From assembly GCA_017513445.1 (NCBI GenBank), contig JAFXFS010000009.1:1-46967 (forward strand): a stretch of 46,967 nt of DNA, in the 5' to 3' direction. Position 1 is the stretch's first letter; each line of letters opens with the position of its first letter. A program made the translations under genes and the position numbers. Shown in pieces: positions 16,354 to 25,729 of the stretch. The DNA is from Bacteroidales bacterium. Lineage in GTDB: Bacteria > Bacteroidota > Bacteroidia > Bacteroidales > UBA932. Below the pieces are notes generated by a model. It searched no databases. It was not told the origin of the DNA and saw only the letters and a program-made list of their open reading frames with translations.

Positions 16354-17220
16354 TTAGAAATTTATATAGTGAGTAGGGTCAATTGCTTCTCCTCCGTGCC
16401 AAAGTTCAAAGTGAAGGTGTTCTCCTGTAGATAGTTTTCCTGTATTACCTACGATTGCAATAGGTGTTCCTGCTTCAATTTTGTCACCGGTACTTTTTAA
16501 TACTCTTTCAGCGTGTTTATATATCGAAATTAAATTATTGTCGTGCTGAATCTGAATTGTGTATCCTGTTTGATCATTCCAGTCAGCGCTAATTACGGTG
16601 CCATCAAGAATGGAGTATATAATACTTCCCTTAGGTGCAGCAACATCAATGTATGGATGATTTATTGACAAGTTAAAGGGCTCTGTAATAACGCCCTGTA
16701 TTGGTTTGAAAAAGTGAAGACCCTCAATCTGCTCAATCTTTTTACTATTTATTGAGATAGAGAATTGTTCTTGTTTCCGAATCTCCTCTCGAAGAAGGGA
16801 ATCATCTTTAGCAGAGATAGTTCCTTTCTCTTGAAGAGAAACAGCTCCACTTCTTTGAGTTATGAGACTATCTATGCTGAGAGGAGTCTCTCCTTGCGCA
16901 ATTCGTTGTATGTTAGACACTTGCAATTCCCATATTTTAATTTCATTCTTAAGAGAATCGATAGTTAGACTATTTTGAATAGCTATCATTCTACTATTAC
17001 TGTCTGGGTAGCCGGGTATGATATTCTTAATAGGTGTGAATGCAATTAGACAATATATTGCCATCCCAAAAAGTATAAAAATTGAGATGATAATCGTTAA
17101 AAATTTATTGCGATTCCCTTTTATAGAAAAGAGCTCTTTGTGGTGTTCATCCAATATGACCAGCTTCATTTTGGAGCTTTTACTCTTCTTATTATTAGAT
17201 GAATTTTGTATTTTTGACAT
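16354..17220 (-). CDS. M23 (LytM) family peptidase, membrane anchored
   Basis: A 288-residue protein with a short cytoplasmic N-terminus, one membrane segment (FLTIIISIFILFGMAIYCLI), a coiled region rich in Ser/Glu, and a C-terminal LytM domain. The zinc residues are complete: His188 and Asp192 (HPYID), His236, and His268/His270 (EHLHFE). It is thus likely an active peptidoglycan endopeptidase in the periplasm. First gene of the operon with dxr, rseP and the DUF4837 lipoprotein, divergent from ruvX. No good TAnnTTTG box was found for this operon. Confidence 0.9.
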   Translation of the reverse strand: MSKIQNSSNNKKSKSSKMKLVILDEHHKELFSIKGNRNKFLTIIISIFILFGMAIYCLIAFTPIKNIIPGYPDSNSRMIAIQNSLTIDSLKNEIKIWELQVSNIQRIAQGETPLSIDSLITQRSGAVSLQEKGTISAKDDSLLREEIRKQEQFSISINSKKIEQIEGLHFFKPIQGVITEPFNLSINHPYIDVAAPKGSIIYSILDGTVISADWNDQTGYTIQIQHDNNLISIYKHAERVLKSTGDKIEAGTPIAIVGNTGKLSTGEHLHFELWHGGEAIDPTHYINF

Positions 17221-17229
17221 ATAAATAAT

Positions 17230-17237
17230 TAAATTTG
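17230..17237 (+). promoter_or_regulatory. -7 box for ruvX operon, leaderless
   Basis: TAAATTTG ends 5 bases before the A of the ruvX ATG, so the predicted transcript starts at or next to the initiation codon. Confidence 0.6.
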
Positions 17238-17241
17238 CAAA

Positions 17242-17667
17242 ATGGATATTAGAATAATTGGAATAGATTATGGGAGAAAACGTGTGGGATTAGCGGTCAG
17301 TGATCCGCTAAGAATTTTTGCGTCAGCTCTTGAAACTGTTCCATCTGCAAAGATAATAGATTATCTCAAAACATACTCTCAAAATGTTCAAGTAGAGAGA
17401 TTTGTGGTGGGCTATCCAATGAATATGAACAACAAACCATCAGAGGCTGCTAAAGATGTGAATGTTTTTCTCAAACAGTTGCAAAAACACTTTCCAAATA
17501 TCCCTGTAACACTTGAAGATGAGCGTTTTACATCAGTATTGGCACATCGTTCTCTGATTGATAGCGGAGTGAAAAAGATGGATAGAAGAGATAAAAATGC
17601 CGTTGATAAAGTGAGTGCGGCTCTTATTTTGCAAACCTATTTGGATAGAAAAGATTTTGAAAGATAG
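17242..17667 (+). CDS. ruvX: Pre-16S rRNA nuclease / Holliday junction resolvase-like YqgF (RuvX)
   Basis: A 141-residue RNase H-fold protein. Seen: the first acidic residue in GIDYGRKRVGLAVSD (Asp9), the central Glu in LEDERFTS, and the last Asp in AVDKVSAALILQTYL, matching the YqgF active site. E. coli YqgF matures the 16S rRNA 5' end; a resolvase role was proposed earlier. First gene of the operon ruvX-def-phosphomutase-dsbD; the gap to def is 3 bases. Confidence 0.93.
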   Translation: MDIRIIGIDYGRKRVGLAVSDPLRIFASALETVPSAKIIDYLKTYSQNVQVERFVVGYPMNMNNKPSEAAKDVNVFLKQLQKHFPNIPVTLEDERFTSVLAHRSLIDSGVKKMDRRDKNAVDKVSAALILQTYLDRKDFER

Positions 17668-17670
17668 AAT

Positions 17671-18231
17671 ATGATTTTACCAATTTATTTATATGGTTCT
17701 CAAGTTTTGAGAGCAAAAGCACAAGATGCTGATCTTGAAAAAAAAGAGGAAATACTTCAATTAATCAGCGATATGAAAGAGACAATGTTGAACGCTGATG
17801 GTTGCGGTTTAGCGGCACCACAGGTGGGTGTCTCTCAGCGTATTGTAATTGTTGATGGAAGAGATCTTGCAGATAGGTTCCCGAATCTTAAAGATTTCAC
17901 AAGAACTTTGATCAATCCGCAGGTAATTTGGGAGAGCGAAGAGACTGCAGAGTATGGGGAGGGCTGTTTAAGCATTCCAAATGTTGATGCAGATATTACT
18001 CGTCCGGCAAGTCTGAAGGTTCGTTACATTGACGAAAATTTCAATGAACAGGAGGAACTTTTCGAAGAGTTTGCAGCCAGAATGGTGCAGCACGAATTAG
18101 ACCATTTAGACGGAATTGTCTTTACGGATAGAGCTTCTCAAATTCGTAAAAAGATGATTGCCAAGAAGCTATATGGTATTTCTAAAGGTTGTGTAAGGAC
18201 ACATTATAGAGTAAAAACAGATAAAAAATAG
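17671..18231 (+). CDS. def: Peptide deformylase
   Basis: Removes the formyl group from nascent N-terminal methionine. All three motifs are intact: GCGLAAPQVG (residues 44-53), EGCLS with metal ligand Cys99, and QHELDH with ligands His141 and His145 and catalytic Glu142. Length 186. Coupled between ruvX and the phosphomutase gene with gaps of 3 and 5 bases. Confidence 0.97.
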   Translation: MILPIYLYGSQVLRAKAQDADLEKKEEILQLISDMKETMLNADGCGLAAPQVGVSQRIVIVDGRDLADRFPNLKDFTRTLINPQVIWESEETAEYGEGCLSIPNVDADITRPASLKVRYIDENFNEQEELFEEFAARMVQHELDHLDGIVFTDRASQIRKKMIAKKLYGISKGCVRTHYRVKTDKK

Positions 18232-18236
18232 ATATT

Positions 18237-19583
18237 ATGGGAGCATTCCACGCATACGACATCAGGGGTATTTACAATGTAGATTTTGATAAATACACCG
18301 CCTATAAAATAGGATTTTTTTTACCTGAATTATTAAAAGCGGACAAGGTACTTCTTGGAAGAGATGTAAGACTATCTTCAGATGAGATTTATGATGCTGT
18401 TGTAGAGGGAGTTACTGATGCTGGTGCCGATGTTTATGATTTAGGACTATCAACTACTCCAATGGTCTATTTCGCCACCGCGAGGTATGGCTTTGATGCT
18501 TCAATTCAAATTACAGCGTCGCACAATGCCAAAGAGTATAATGGTATGAAGGTTTCACGTACCAATGCTTTACCTGTTGGTTTAGATACCGGTCTCGGAG
18601 AGATAAAGAGATGGATAGAAGAGGGACGTCAGATGAAGATAGAGAAAGAAAAGGGCAAGGTTATCAAATTTGACAAAAGAGATGACTACCTAACATTCCT
18701 TAATGGATATAAAGAGGATTATTCAAATCTGAAGATTGGAATGGATCTATCCAACGGAATGGCAGCTCTGTTTGTTAAAGATATTTTTGGAGATCAGCCG
18801 CTCTATATCTTTGATAAAATGGATGGTAATTTTCCTAATCACGAGCCAAATCCTCTTGTTGAGAAGAATAGGGAAGATCTTAAAAAATTAGTTCTAGATA
18901 ATGGCTGTGATGTTGGTGTAATATATGATGGGGATGCCGACAGGGTTATGTTTATTGATGAGAATGGAAGATTTATATCTCCAGATTTGATGATTGCGTT
19001 GTTAGGACACTATTTTCTTGAAGAAAAAGGCGAGAAAGGTGCTGTGCTTCAAGATATTAGAAGTTCTAAAGCTGTCGGAGAATATCTTACTCCAATGGGA
19101 GCTGAGATGCACACTTGGAGAGTTGGAAGGGCATTTGCAGCCCATAAATTGCGTGAATTGAATGGTGTTTTCGGCGGAGAATTGGCCGGACACTATTATT
19201 TTAGAGATTTCTACTATTCTGATAGTGGTATTTTAGCATCTTTGTTAATACTGAATGTAATTGCGAAGTTGAAAAATCAAGGTCTGTCGCTATCGCAACA
19301 GATTTCAAGAATTGAAAAGTATCAAAATTCAGGCGAAATCAATTTTAAGATTGAGTCCAAAAAAGAGGCAATGGATGCAGTTCGCGACTATTTTACATCA
19401 CAAGAACAACCAACAGCTTCTTTCGATTTTGATGGATACAGGGTGGAATTTAACGATTGGTGGTTCAATATAAGGCCTTCAAATACAGAACCTTACCTTA
19501 GATTTCTCTGTGAGGCCTCAACTAAGGAGTTATTAGACCAGAAAGTGTCAAAAACAAAAGAAATAATTAATAATTTTAAATAA
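18237..19583 (+). CDS. Phosphomannomutase / phosphoglucomutase
   Basis: Alpha-D-phosphohexomutase converting hexose 6-phosphate to hexose 1-phosphate, feeding nucleotide-sugar synthesis. The catalytic phosphoserine is Ser95 in TASHNAKEYNGMK. The metal loop is DGDADR (231-236), the sugar loop GELAGHYYF, and the phosphate loop RPSNTEPYLR near the C-terminus. The GELAGH form and the 448-residue length favour the mannose/glucose branch (ManB/AlgC) over GlmM or phosphopentomutase, but substrate choice is uncertain. It may supply precursors for the glycan loci downstream. Confidence 0.92.
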   Translation: MGAFHAYDIRGIYNVDFDKYTAYKIGFFLPELLKADKVLLGRDVRLSSDEIYDAVVEGVTDAGADVYDLGLSTTPMVYFATARYGFDASIQITASHNAKEYNGMKVSRTNALPVGLDTGLGEIKRWIEEGRQMKIEKEKGKVIKFDKRDDYLTFLNGYKEDYSNLKIGMDLSNGMAALFVKDIFGDQPLYIFDKMDGNFPNHEPNPLVEKNREDLKKLVLDNGCDVGVIYDGDADRVMFIDENGRFISPDLMIALLGHYFLEEKGEKGAVLQDIRSSKAVGEYLTPMGAEMHTWRVGRAFAAHKLRELNGVFGGELAGHYYFRDFYYSDSGILASLLILNVIAKLKNQGLSLSQQISRIEKYQNSGEINFKIESKKEAMDAVRDYFTSQEQPTASFDFDGYRVEFNDWWFNIRPSNTEPYLRFLCEASTKELLDQKVSKTKEIINNFK

Positions 19584-19590
19584 GAAAATA

Positions 19591-21573
19591 ATGAATCTCA
19601 AAAAAATCTGTTTGATGCTGACTCTATTTTTGGCATCATTTCTCTCATTAAGTGCTCAAATAACACAGCCGGTATCTTGGAGTATATCTTCAAACGATTT
19701 GGGGGATAATCAATACGAAATTGTATTAACAGCAGAGATAGAACCATCTTGGCATATCTACGATTTGGGCCCCTATCAAGGAGGACCAAATCCAACTGCA
19801 CTTACCTTTGAATTATCAGAAGAGTATGAGTTGATAGGGGAACCATACATAAAATCTCAGGTTAAGAGAGGATATGATGAGGCATTTGAAATGGAGATAG
19901 GGACTTGCGATTCCCCTGTTATAGTTGCACAAAAGATAAAAAGAGTATCAGAATATGAGACTATAATAAAAGTAACAGTAGAGTGGCAAGCTTGCAATCA
20001 CGGCTCTTGTATCCCTCCGGAAGAAGAACTTTTGAAAATTACATTAGCTGGAGAGAAGAATCCTGCCGTAGTGCAATCTGTTGATAATCAAAATGTTGCA
20101 AAACAAGATGCTTCAATGACGACTCCAAAGAAGAAGAGTTCGTTGTGGGCAGTAATCCTTGAAGCCATACTTTGGGGTTTTGTTGCTTTGGCTACGCCTT
20201 GTGTCTTCCCAATGGTGCCAATGACTGTTTCATTCTTTTTGAAAAGTGGACAAAATAAGTCAAAAAGAAGAGGCCGTTTCATGGCTGCATTCTATGGATT
20301 GTCAATAGTAGGCCTATATACTCTACCTATTGCACTTATTATTCTTATTACATATCTGGTAGGTGGAAATGCTATTACAGCCGATATATTTAATTGGCTA
20401 TCAACACATTGGTTGCCAAATATAATATTCTTCCTTGTCTTTATGGTCTTCGCTGCTTCTTTCTTTGGAGCTTTTGAGATAGTTCTTCCATCAAAACTTG
20501 TAAATAGTTCTGACAAAAATAGTGATAAAGGGGGATTGGCAGGTGTATTCTTTATGGCATTGACATTGGTTTTGGTCTCATTCTCTTGCACCGGTCCAAT
20601 TGTTGGTACAGTTTTGATTAAATCTACAAGCGGAGAGATTTGGGAGCCAATTATTACAATGCTTGCATTCTCCATAGCTTTTGCATTGCCATTTACACTA
20701 TTTGCATTTGTGCCATCCTTGTTGAAAAACCTACCTAAGTCGGGAGGATGGCTTAATACAGTTAAGGTAGTGCTCGGTTTTGTTGAATTAGCTCTTGGTA
20801 TGAAATTCTTGAGTGTGGCTGACCAAACTTATCACTGGGGTCTTTTGAATAGAGAACTTTATTTGGCAATATGGATAGTAATATTCTCATTATTAGGTCT
20901 TTACCTATTAGGAAAACTGAGATTTGCACACGATACTCCTTCAGATCATATATCTGTTAAAAGATTATTCGGTGCAATTATTTCATTTGCCTTCGTTGTC
21001 TATATGATACCAGGAATGTGGGGTGCTCCACTTAAAGCACTATCCGGATATTTGCCTCCAATTACTACACAGGAGTTTGTTATAACCAATAATCCGGCTC
21101 CCGTTGTGGCACAGGATAACGGAGAGATTGTAAAACCAAAATATAGTGAATTTCTACATCTTCCACACAATCTTGTAGGTTTCTTTGATTATGATGAGGC
21201 CTTGGCATACTCTAAGAAGGTAGGTAAACCGCTATTTGTTGATTTTACAGGCCACGGATGTGTTAATTGTCGTGAGATGGAGATGAGAGTTTGGTCAGAT
21301 CCGAGAGTGCTAAATCTATTGCGAGAAAAATTTGTAATCGTAGCTCTATACGCAGATGATAAAAAGGTTGTAGATAAGGAGGATTGGGTTACTCTTGATG
21401 ATGGAAAGGTTCTTAAAACTTTAGGTAAAATCAATTCTGAATTTGCAAGAAGAAAGTTCAATGTAAATGCCCAGCCATTCTATGCAATTTTAGGCCCTGA
21501 TGAGGAACCAATAGCCACTCGAGGATATAATCTTGATGTTGAGGGATTTATAGAGTTTTTGGAAACAAAATAG
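19591..21573 (+). CDS. DsbD-like thiol:disulfide interchange protein
   Basis: A 660-residue protein: signal peptide (LTLFLASFLSLSAQ), an N-terminal periplasmic domain with a Cys pair (WQACNHGSCIPPEE), a central part with about eight membrane segments including the conserved FVALATPCVFPMVPM and LVSFSCTGPIVGT cysteines, and a C-terminal thioredoxin domain with GHGCVNCRE. This is the full DsbD layout, moving electrons from cytoplasmic thioredoxin to periplasmic thiols. It ends its operon with a strong terminator. The CVNC active site rather than CVAC is a variant common in Bacteroidota. Confidence 0.9.
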   Translation: MNLKKICLMLTLFLASFLSLSAQITQPVSWSISSNDLGDNQYEIVLTAEIEPSWHIYDLGPYQGGPNPTALTFELSEEYELIGEPYIKSQVKRGYDEAFEMEIGTCDSPVIVAQKIKRVSEYETIIKVTVEWQACNHGSCIPPEEELLKITLAGEKNPAVVQSVDNQNVAKQDASMTTPKKKSSLWAVILEAILWGFVALATPCVFPMVPMTVSFFLKSGQNKSKRRGRFMAAFYGLSIVGLYTLPIALIILITYLVGGNAITADIFNWLSTHWLPNIIFFLVFMVFAASFFGAFEIVLPSKLVNSSDKNSDKGGLAGVFFMALTLVLVSFSCTGPIVGTVLIKSTSGEIWEPIITMLAFSIAFALPFTLFAFVPSLLKNLPKSGGWLNTVKVVLGFVELALGMKFLSVADQTYHWGLLNRELYLAIWIVIFSLLGLYLLGKLRFAHDTPSDHISVKRLFGAIISFAFVVYMIPGMWGAPLKALSGYLPPITTQEFVITNNPAPVVAQDNGEIVKPKYSEFLHLPHNLVGFFDYDEALAYSKKVGKPLFVDFTGHGCVNCREMEMRVWSDPRVLNLLREKFVIVALYADDKKVVDKEDWVTLDDGKVLKTLGKINSEFARRKFNVNAQPFYAILGPDEEPIATRGYNLDVEGFIEFLETK

Positions 21574-21579
21574 ATGTAA

Positions 21580-21616
21580 AAAAATCTGGTTTCATTACGA
21601 GACCAGATTTTTTTAT
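21580..21616 (+). terminator. Terminator of the ruvX-dsbD operon
   Basis: AAATCTGGT pairs with ACCAGATTT around a 12-base loop and is followed by a T-run. Confidence 0.88.
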
Positions 21617-21699
21617 TACGATAACCGTAATTTTTTTTGAAGAAAATGGAAGTATTTTGGTGTTTTTAACAATATATACATTCAATAAGGTAGAGGATA

Positions 21700-21724
21700 T
21701 TTTGTGCGCTTCGCCAGCAATGAT
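21700..21724 (-). repeat. Partial copy of the composite palindrome
   Basis: GCGCTTCGCCAGCAATGATGG resembles the right arm of the dispersed repeats (CTTCGCCAGCAATGAC), truncated and slightly diverged, immediately next to the flippase stop codon. Confidence 0.5.
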
Positions 21725-21733
21725 GGATCCGTT

Positions 21734-23254
21734 CTACTTAAGTATCTTGATTACCCGATCAATAACACCATTTATCTCTGCTGAAATCTTTGATTTATAA
21801 ATAATTACAACTCCCAAAGAGACAATAATTCCACTACGCAGAATCCCTTCAATAAAGGATAACAATAAATGATTTATCTCTAAAGACATTATATTCGGTG
21901 TAATGAATTTAATCCATAAACTATTAACATAGAATAGAATACAAATTAAAATGATAGATATCAATAATCTTTTGGAGAAAGGAGTAGTCTTTGTGGTGAA
22001 ATAGGAAATAATCAATAGCAGAATATAGTACACCACATAAGCAACAAGTGTAGCTATGGCAGCCCCATCTATTCCCCAAATAGGAATCAATTTGTTGTTC
22101 AAAACGATAGATACTGCCGTTAAAATAAAGTAAAGTGGTAGTGAAAAGTAGTAATGTTTTGAGTAACTTAACGCGGAAGTGGATATGTTGAATGTTGAGT
22201 TAATCAATCTTGAAAGGGATAGAAAAAGAACAACAGTTTTTGCTACCGAGTATTGTTCCCCATTTGGAAGAAGTTCAAAGAAGAGATCAATGTTCATCCA
22301 AATAATCAAGAAAATGAATGCTCCCACGATAAACTGATGTAGTGATACCTTTTTTGTAAGATTGTTTGCCTCGTCAATATTCCTCTCTTTCATTGCTTGA
22401 GCAAGGAGTGGCTGTGTAATAGAACCTAAAGATCTATATGGTATTTCTATGACAGAAGCGACAAAAGTTGCTATTGTAAGGACACCTGTTGCTCTTAATC
22501 CAAGTTTGGCACTTACGAAAAATGTATTGATACTTGGAGTGATAGCGGATCCTAAAGCGGAAACAACAAGAAATAGTGTGTATAGGATATACTCTCGTTT
22601 AAGAGACTTGCTTATGAATCTGAAGTCTGGCTTGAAGGAGACTCTTTTCAGTTTGAGTAAGTACCAGATGTTCAATAATGTGGCAATGGCATATGTGCCA
22701 CAAAGACCAACCATCAGCCCATCAATGGAGATAATCTTGAAGCCATATAAGAGATACACTCCGAGAAGTAAAACTCTGATACCAACTTCACGAATAAACC
22801 TTGGTATAACTATTCTCTGCAGCACATTGGAATTTACCTCAAAAACGGCTGTGTAGAGCATACAGAGGGCCATTGGAATTACTAAATAGTAGTAATCTAT
22901 GAAGAGTGGAGACTTCGCTGAAAAGAGATTCTCAATAGGGACTCGGAATATTAAATAGAGTATTGCGAAAATCACAAAGCCAATGAATGGAACAGCTATT
23001 GTCCAGAAAAAGAAGCCGTGATCTTTGCTCTCTTCATCTTTAAAATGGGGGTAAAACCTCATTACAGAGGCATTAGTGCCAAGTTGTGCAAGACCGGCAA
23101 AGAGAGTGGCTGCCTCAATAAAGACACGTGTCAGACCAATCTCTTCGGCAGTAAGAAGTCTAGTCAGTATAAAGAATGTCGTAATAAATCCTATTGCGAC
23201 ACCAAAATAACTGGCAATAGTCCCCTTTATGCTTTGTCTTACTACAATCCCCAT
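21734..23254 (-). CDS. Wzx-like polysaccharide flippase (MATE/MOP superfamily)
   Basis: A 506-residue membrane protein with about 12-14 hydrophobic segments. The N-terminus is typical of polysaccharide exporters (SIKGTIASYFGVAIGFITTFFILTR, with the LTAEEIGLTRVF segment after it; described by pattern). It likely moves lipid-linked glycan units across the inner membrane. It starts one base after the YfhO-like gene, so both are coupled. The exact cargo cannot be told; the neighbouring CMP-sugar synthetase suggests a glycan with an acidic nine-carbon sugar. Confidence 0.85.
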   Translation of the reverse strand: MGIVVRQSIKGTIASYFGVAIGFITTFFILTRLLTAEEIGLTRVFIEAATLFAGLAQLGTNASVMRFYPHFKDEESKDHGFFFWTIAVPFIGFVIFAILYLIFRVPIENLFSAKSPLFIDYYYLVIPMALCMLYTAVFEVNSNVLQRIVIPRFIREVGIRVLLLGVYLLYGFKIISIDGLMVGLCGTYAIATLLNIWYLLKLKRVSFKPDFRFISKSLKREYILYTLFLVVSALGSAITPSINTFFVSAKLGLRATGVLTIATFVASVIEIPYRSLGSITQPLLAQAMKERNIDEANNLTKKVSLHQFIVGAFIFLIIWMNIDLFFELLPNGEQYSVAKTVVLFLSLSRLINSTFNISTSALSYSKHYYFSLPLYFILTAVSIVLNNKLIPIWGIDGAAIATLVAYVVYYILLLIISYFTTKTTPFSKRLLISIILICILFYVNSLWIKFITPNIMSLEINHLLLSFIEGILRSGIIVSLGVVIIYKSKISAEINGVIDRVIKILK

Positions 23255-23255
23255 T

Positions 23256-25712
23256 TTACTTTCTCTCCTTTCTTAAACTTCTGATAATTGAATAAATAGC
23301 AATAGCTGCGACCAAACTATAAACAATAAATACCATTACAATGGATATATTGTCTTTCTTGATAACGGAATCAGGAACAAACTCAAAACGAACTGTATGT
23401 TCACCTGCCGGAATGTTTACTCCCCTTAGCAGGTAATTAACTCTGAAATGCTCGACAAATTCTCCGTCAATATATGCTTTCCATCCGTGAGGATAGTATA
23501 TATCGGAAAATACTGCAGTTTTTGCTACTGATGATGAAGTTGCATATTCGAGTTCAACAGGAGAGTATTTAGTCAATACAATATTTGCACTGCTATCCTG
23601 TGGAGTACTCTTATTCTCAATATATTTTGCAAAAGTTGAGTCAGTTACAGCTTCGCGACGTAAGTCTATAGTGTTTAGTGCATCAGACTCCTCTCTGGCA
23701 CTATTAACAATATGAACCTCATCTACAAACCATCCATTTCCAAAATGATCAGGATTATACTGAGAATGAGGAATACCATCTTCTCCTATTACTATTAAAT
23801 ACTTGGTATTCAACATATTATAAACATTAGCGTGCATCTTTGAAAGGTGCTCGTCTATAAGATCTTGATATCTCCTCAATTTTGCAGCGTGGTATCCACC
23901 TATTGAGTGAAGTCTGTATGATGTACGTGAGTCGTTAAATGTGTTTGATGTAGTATTAAAGACTCTGAAATATAAGTCATCATCTTTGAGAATCTCCTCT
24001 TCGTATGGCTGGATTGCGAAATACTCTCTATCCTTACTTGTACCTACAAAATTATCATCATTGAAGAATCTTTTATCGACAACAAACATATCAGATAGTA
24101 TAAGTATTCCTAAAATCGGAACAAATAGTTTGAATTTTAACTTCTCTGTCGCAAAGAACCAGATTGCAGCTGCTCCAAGTAGTATAAAAATCAATGATCT
24201 GAAAGCATCTCCACGCAACATCGCTTCTCTATCCTCTAATAGGGCAGAAATAAACCAATTTGGCATTTGTTGCAGAGTGTGAGCATCATAAGAGGATGTA
24301 AAGGATAGGAACATAGGTCCAAATAGAGCAACAATAAGGCATAGACCTCCTGTAATAATTGTGGAAACCTTTATGGCCTTGAATATTTCCTCTTTGGAAA
24401 CTCTCTTATCCATTATCTCTTTAATGGCAAGAAATCCTAACAAAGGCATAGCGATTTCAGCGACAATAAGAGCCGAAGATACAGCTCTGAATTTGTTGTA
24501 TAGAGGAAAATAATTAAAGAAGAATTCAGTCAGAGGCATAAAATTCTTACCCCAAGATAGCATAATTGAGAATAGTGTAGCTATTAGAATAGCCCATTTG
24601 TATGGACCCTTAACCAGCATTAAACCCATAATGAATAGAAGGCAGACAATAGCTCCGACATATACAGGTCCCGAAGTAAAAGGTTGCTCTCCCCAGTAGG
24701 TAGGGGCACTTTCTGCAATCGATTTGGCATCTCTCCTGTTTACTCCGGCTTCGACCATAGTCTTGTAAATGTGGGAATTCTCTCCCAAATTGTACGAGGA
24801 GCTACCTCCCATAAAGTTAGGGATAAGAAGGGTCATCGTTTCATTTATACCATAGCTCCATTGAGTAGCATATTCAAGGTCTAATCCTTTGCTATCCTTT
24901 TCATTTTCAGATACTTGTTCTAAGTCCGAATGGCCTCCGCGAATGGTCTCGCTCATATATTCGAGATTTCCAGAGAGAGCGCTATACTTGGTGCCTGCGC
25001 CGATTGCAACGCAGATTACAAAGAGTGCAAGAGCTATAAACAACTCTTTAATCCTTTTCTCTTTGATATGAATAAACACCTCTGCCACACCAAAAAGAGC
25101 AAGCATCAAGAAGATGTAATATGTCATTTGAGGGTGATAAATAATGCCAACTGCAGAGTAAATCAATGTTAAAATAGTTCCCCACAGATACTTCTTTCTG
25201 AACATTAAGACAAATCCAGCTATAACAGGAGCTAAATATCCTAATGCCAATACTTTACTATTGTGCCCAGCTGCAATTATTATAAAGAAATATGAAGAAA
25301 ATGTAACAGCAATCGCTCCCACAATAGATAGCCACTTATTGATATTGAAACTCCTCATTAGGATAAAGAATCCTAATAGATATCCAATCAACATTCCTAT
25401 TACAGATCCAAAAAAGAGATGTCCCAAATCTCTTAATGGTGCCATATAAAAAGCCGCTTTTGATGTGGCATTTATCTGGTAGGTGGGCATACCGCCGAAG
25501 ATAGAGTTTGTCCAATATGCAATCTCTCCTGTCTCTTCGTAATATTGATTGATTTCATTTGCCGTTCCCTCCCATAGGTATCGGTCACTTTGTGCCACTA
25601 CTTTTCCCTGAAGCACCGGTTTGCAATAAACAAATGCAATAATTATAAAAATAGCTATAGCACAAATGTAAGGTAATCCCTTTTTGAATATTGAATTAAA
25701 GTCTGACTTCAT
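23256..25712 (-). CDS. YfhO family membrane protein (GT-C-like)
   Basis: An 818-residue protein with about a dozen membrane segments in the first 500 residues and a soluble C-terminal part ending in one more membrane helix. The YfhO signature is visible in VFSDIYYPHGWKAYIDGE near residue 730 and LRGVNIPAGEHTVRF. In Firmicutes YfhO and relatives act as GT-C-type glycosyltransferases on lipoteichoic acid; in Bacteroidota its role is open, but extracytoplasmic glycosylation of a surface polymer is plausible. Start chosen at the ATG at 25712, because the longer TTG at 25721 is less likely. Middle gene of the operon. Confidence 0.87.
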   Translation of the reverse strand: MKSDFNSIFKKGLPYICAIAIFIIIAFVYCKPVLQGKVVAQSDRYLWEGTANEINQYYEETGEIAYWTNSIFGGMPTYQINATSKAAFYMAPLRDLGHLFFGSVIGMLIGYLLGFFILMRSFNINKWLSIVGAIAVTFSSYFFIIIAAGHNSKVLALGYLAPVIAGFVLMFRKKYLWGTILTLIYSAVGIIYHPQMTYYIFLMLALFGVAEVFIHIKEKRIKELFIALALFVICVAIGAGTKYSALSGNLEYMSETIRGGHSDLEQVSENEKDSKGLDLEYATQWSYGINETMTLLIPNFMGGSSSYNLGENSHIYKTMVEAGVNRRDAKSIAESAPTYWGEQPFTSGPVYVGAIVCLLFIMGLMLVKGPYKWAILIATLFSIMLSWGKNFMPLTEFFFNYFPLYNKFRAVSSALIVAEIAMPLLGFLAIKEIMDKRVSKEEIFKAIKVSTIITGGLCLIVALFGPMFLSFTSSYDAHTLQQMPNWFISALLEDREAMLRGDAFRSLIFILLGAAAIWFFATEKLKFKLFVPILGILILSDMFVVDKRFFNDDNFVGTSKDREYFAIQPYEEEILKDDDLYFRVFNTTSNTFNDSRTSYRLHSIGGYHAAKLRRYQDLIDEHLSKMHANVYNMLNTKYLIVIGEDGIPHSQYNPDHFGNGWFVDEVHIVNSAREESDALNTIDLRREAVTDSTFAKYIENKSTPQDSSANIVLTKYSPVELEYATSSSVAKTAVFSDIYYPHGWKAYIDGEFVEHFRVNYLLRGVNIPAGEHTVRFEFVPDSVIKKDNISIVMVFIVYSLVAAIAIYSIIRSLRKERK

Positions 25713-25729
25713 TATGTACAATTACAATA

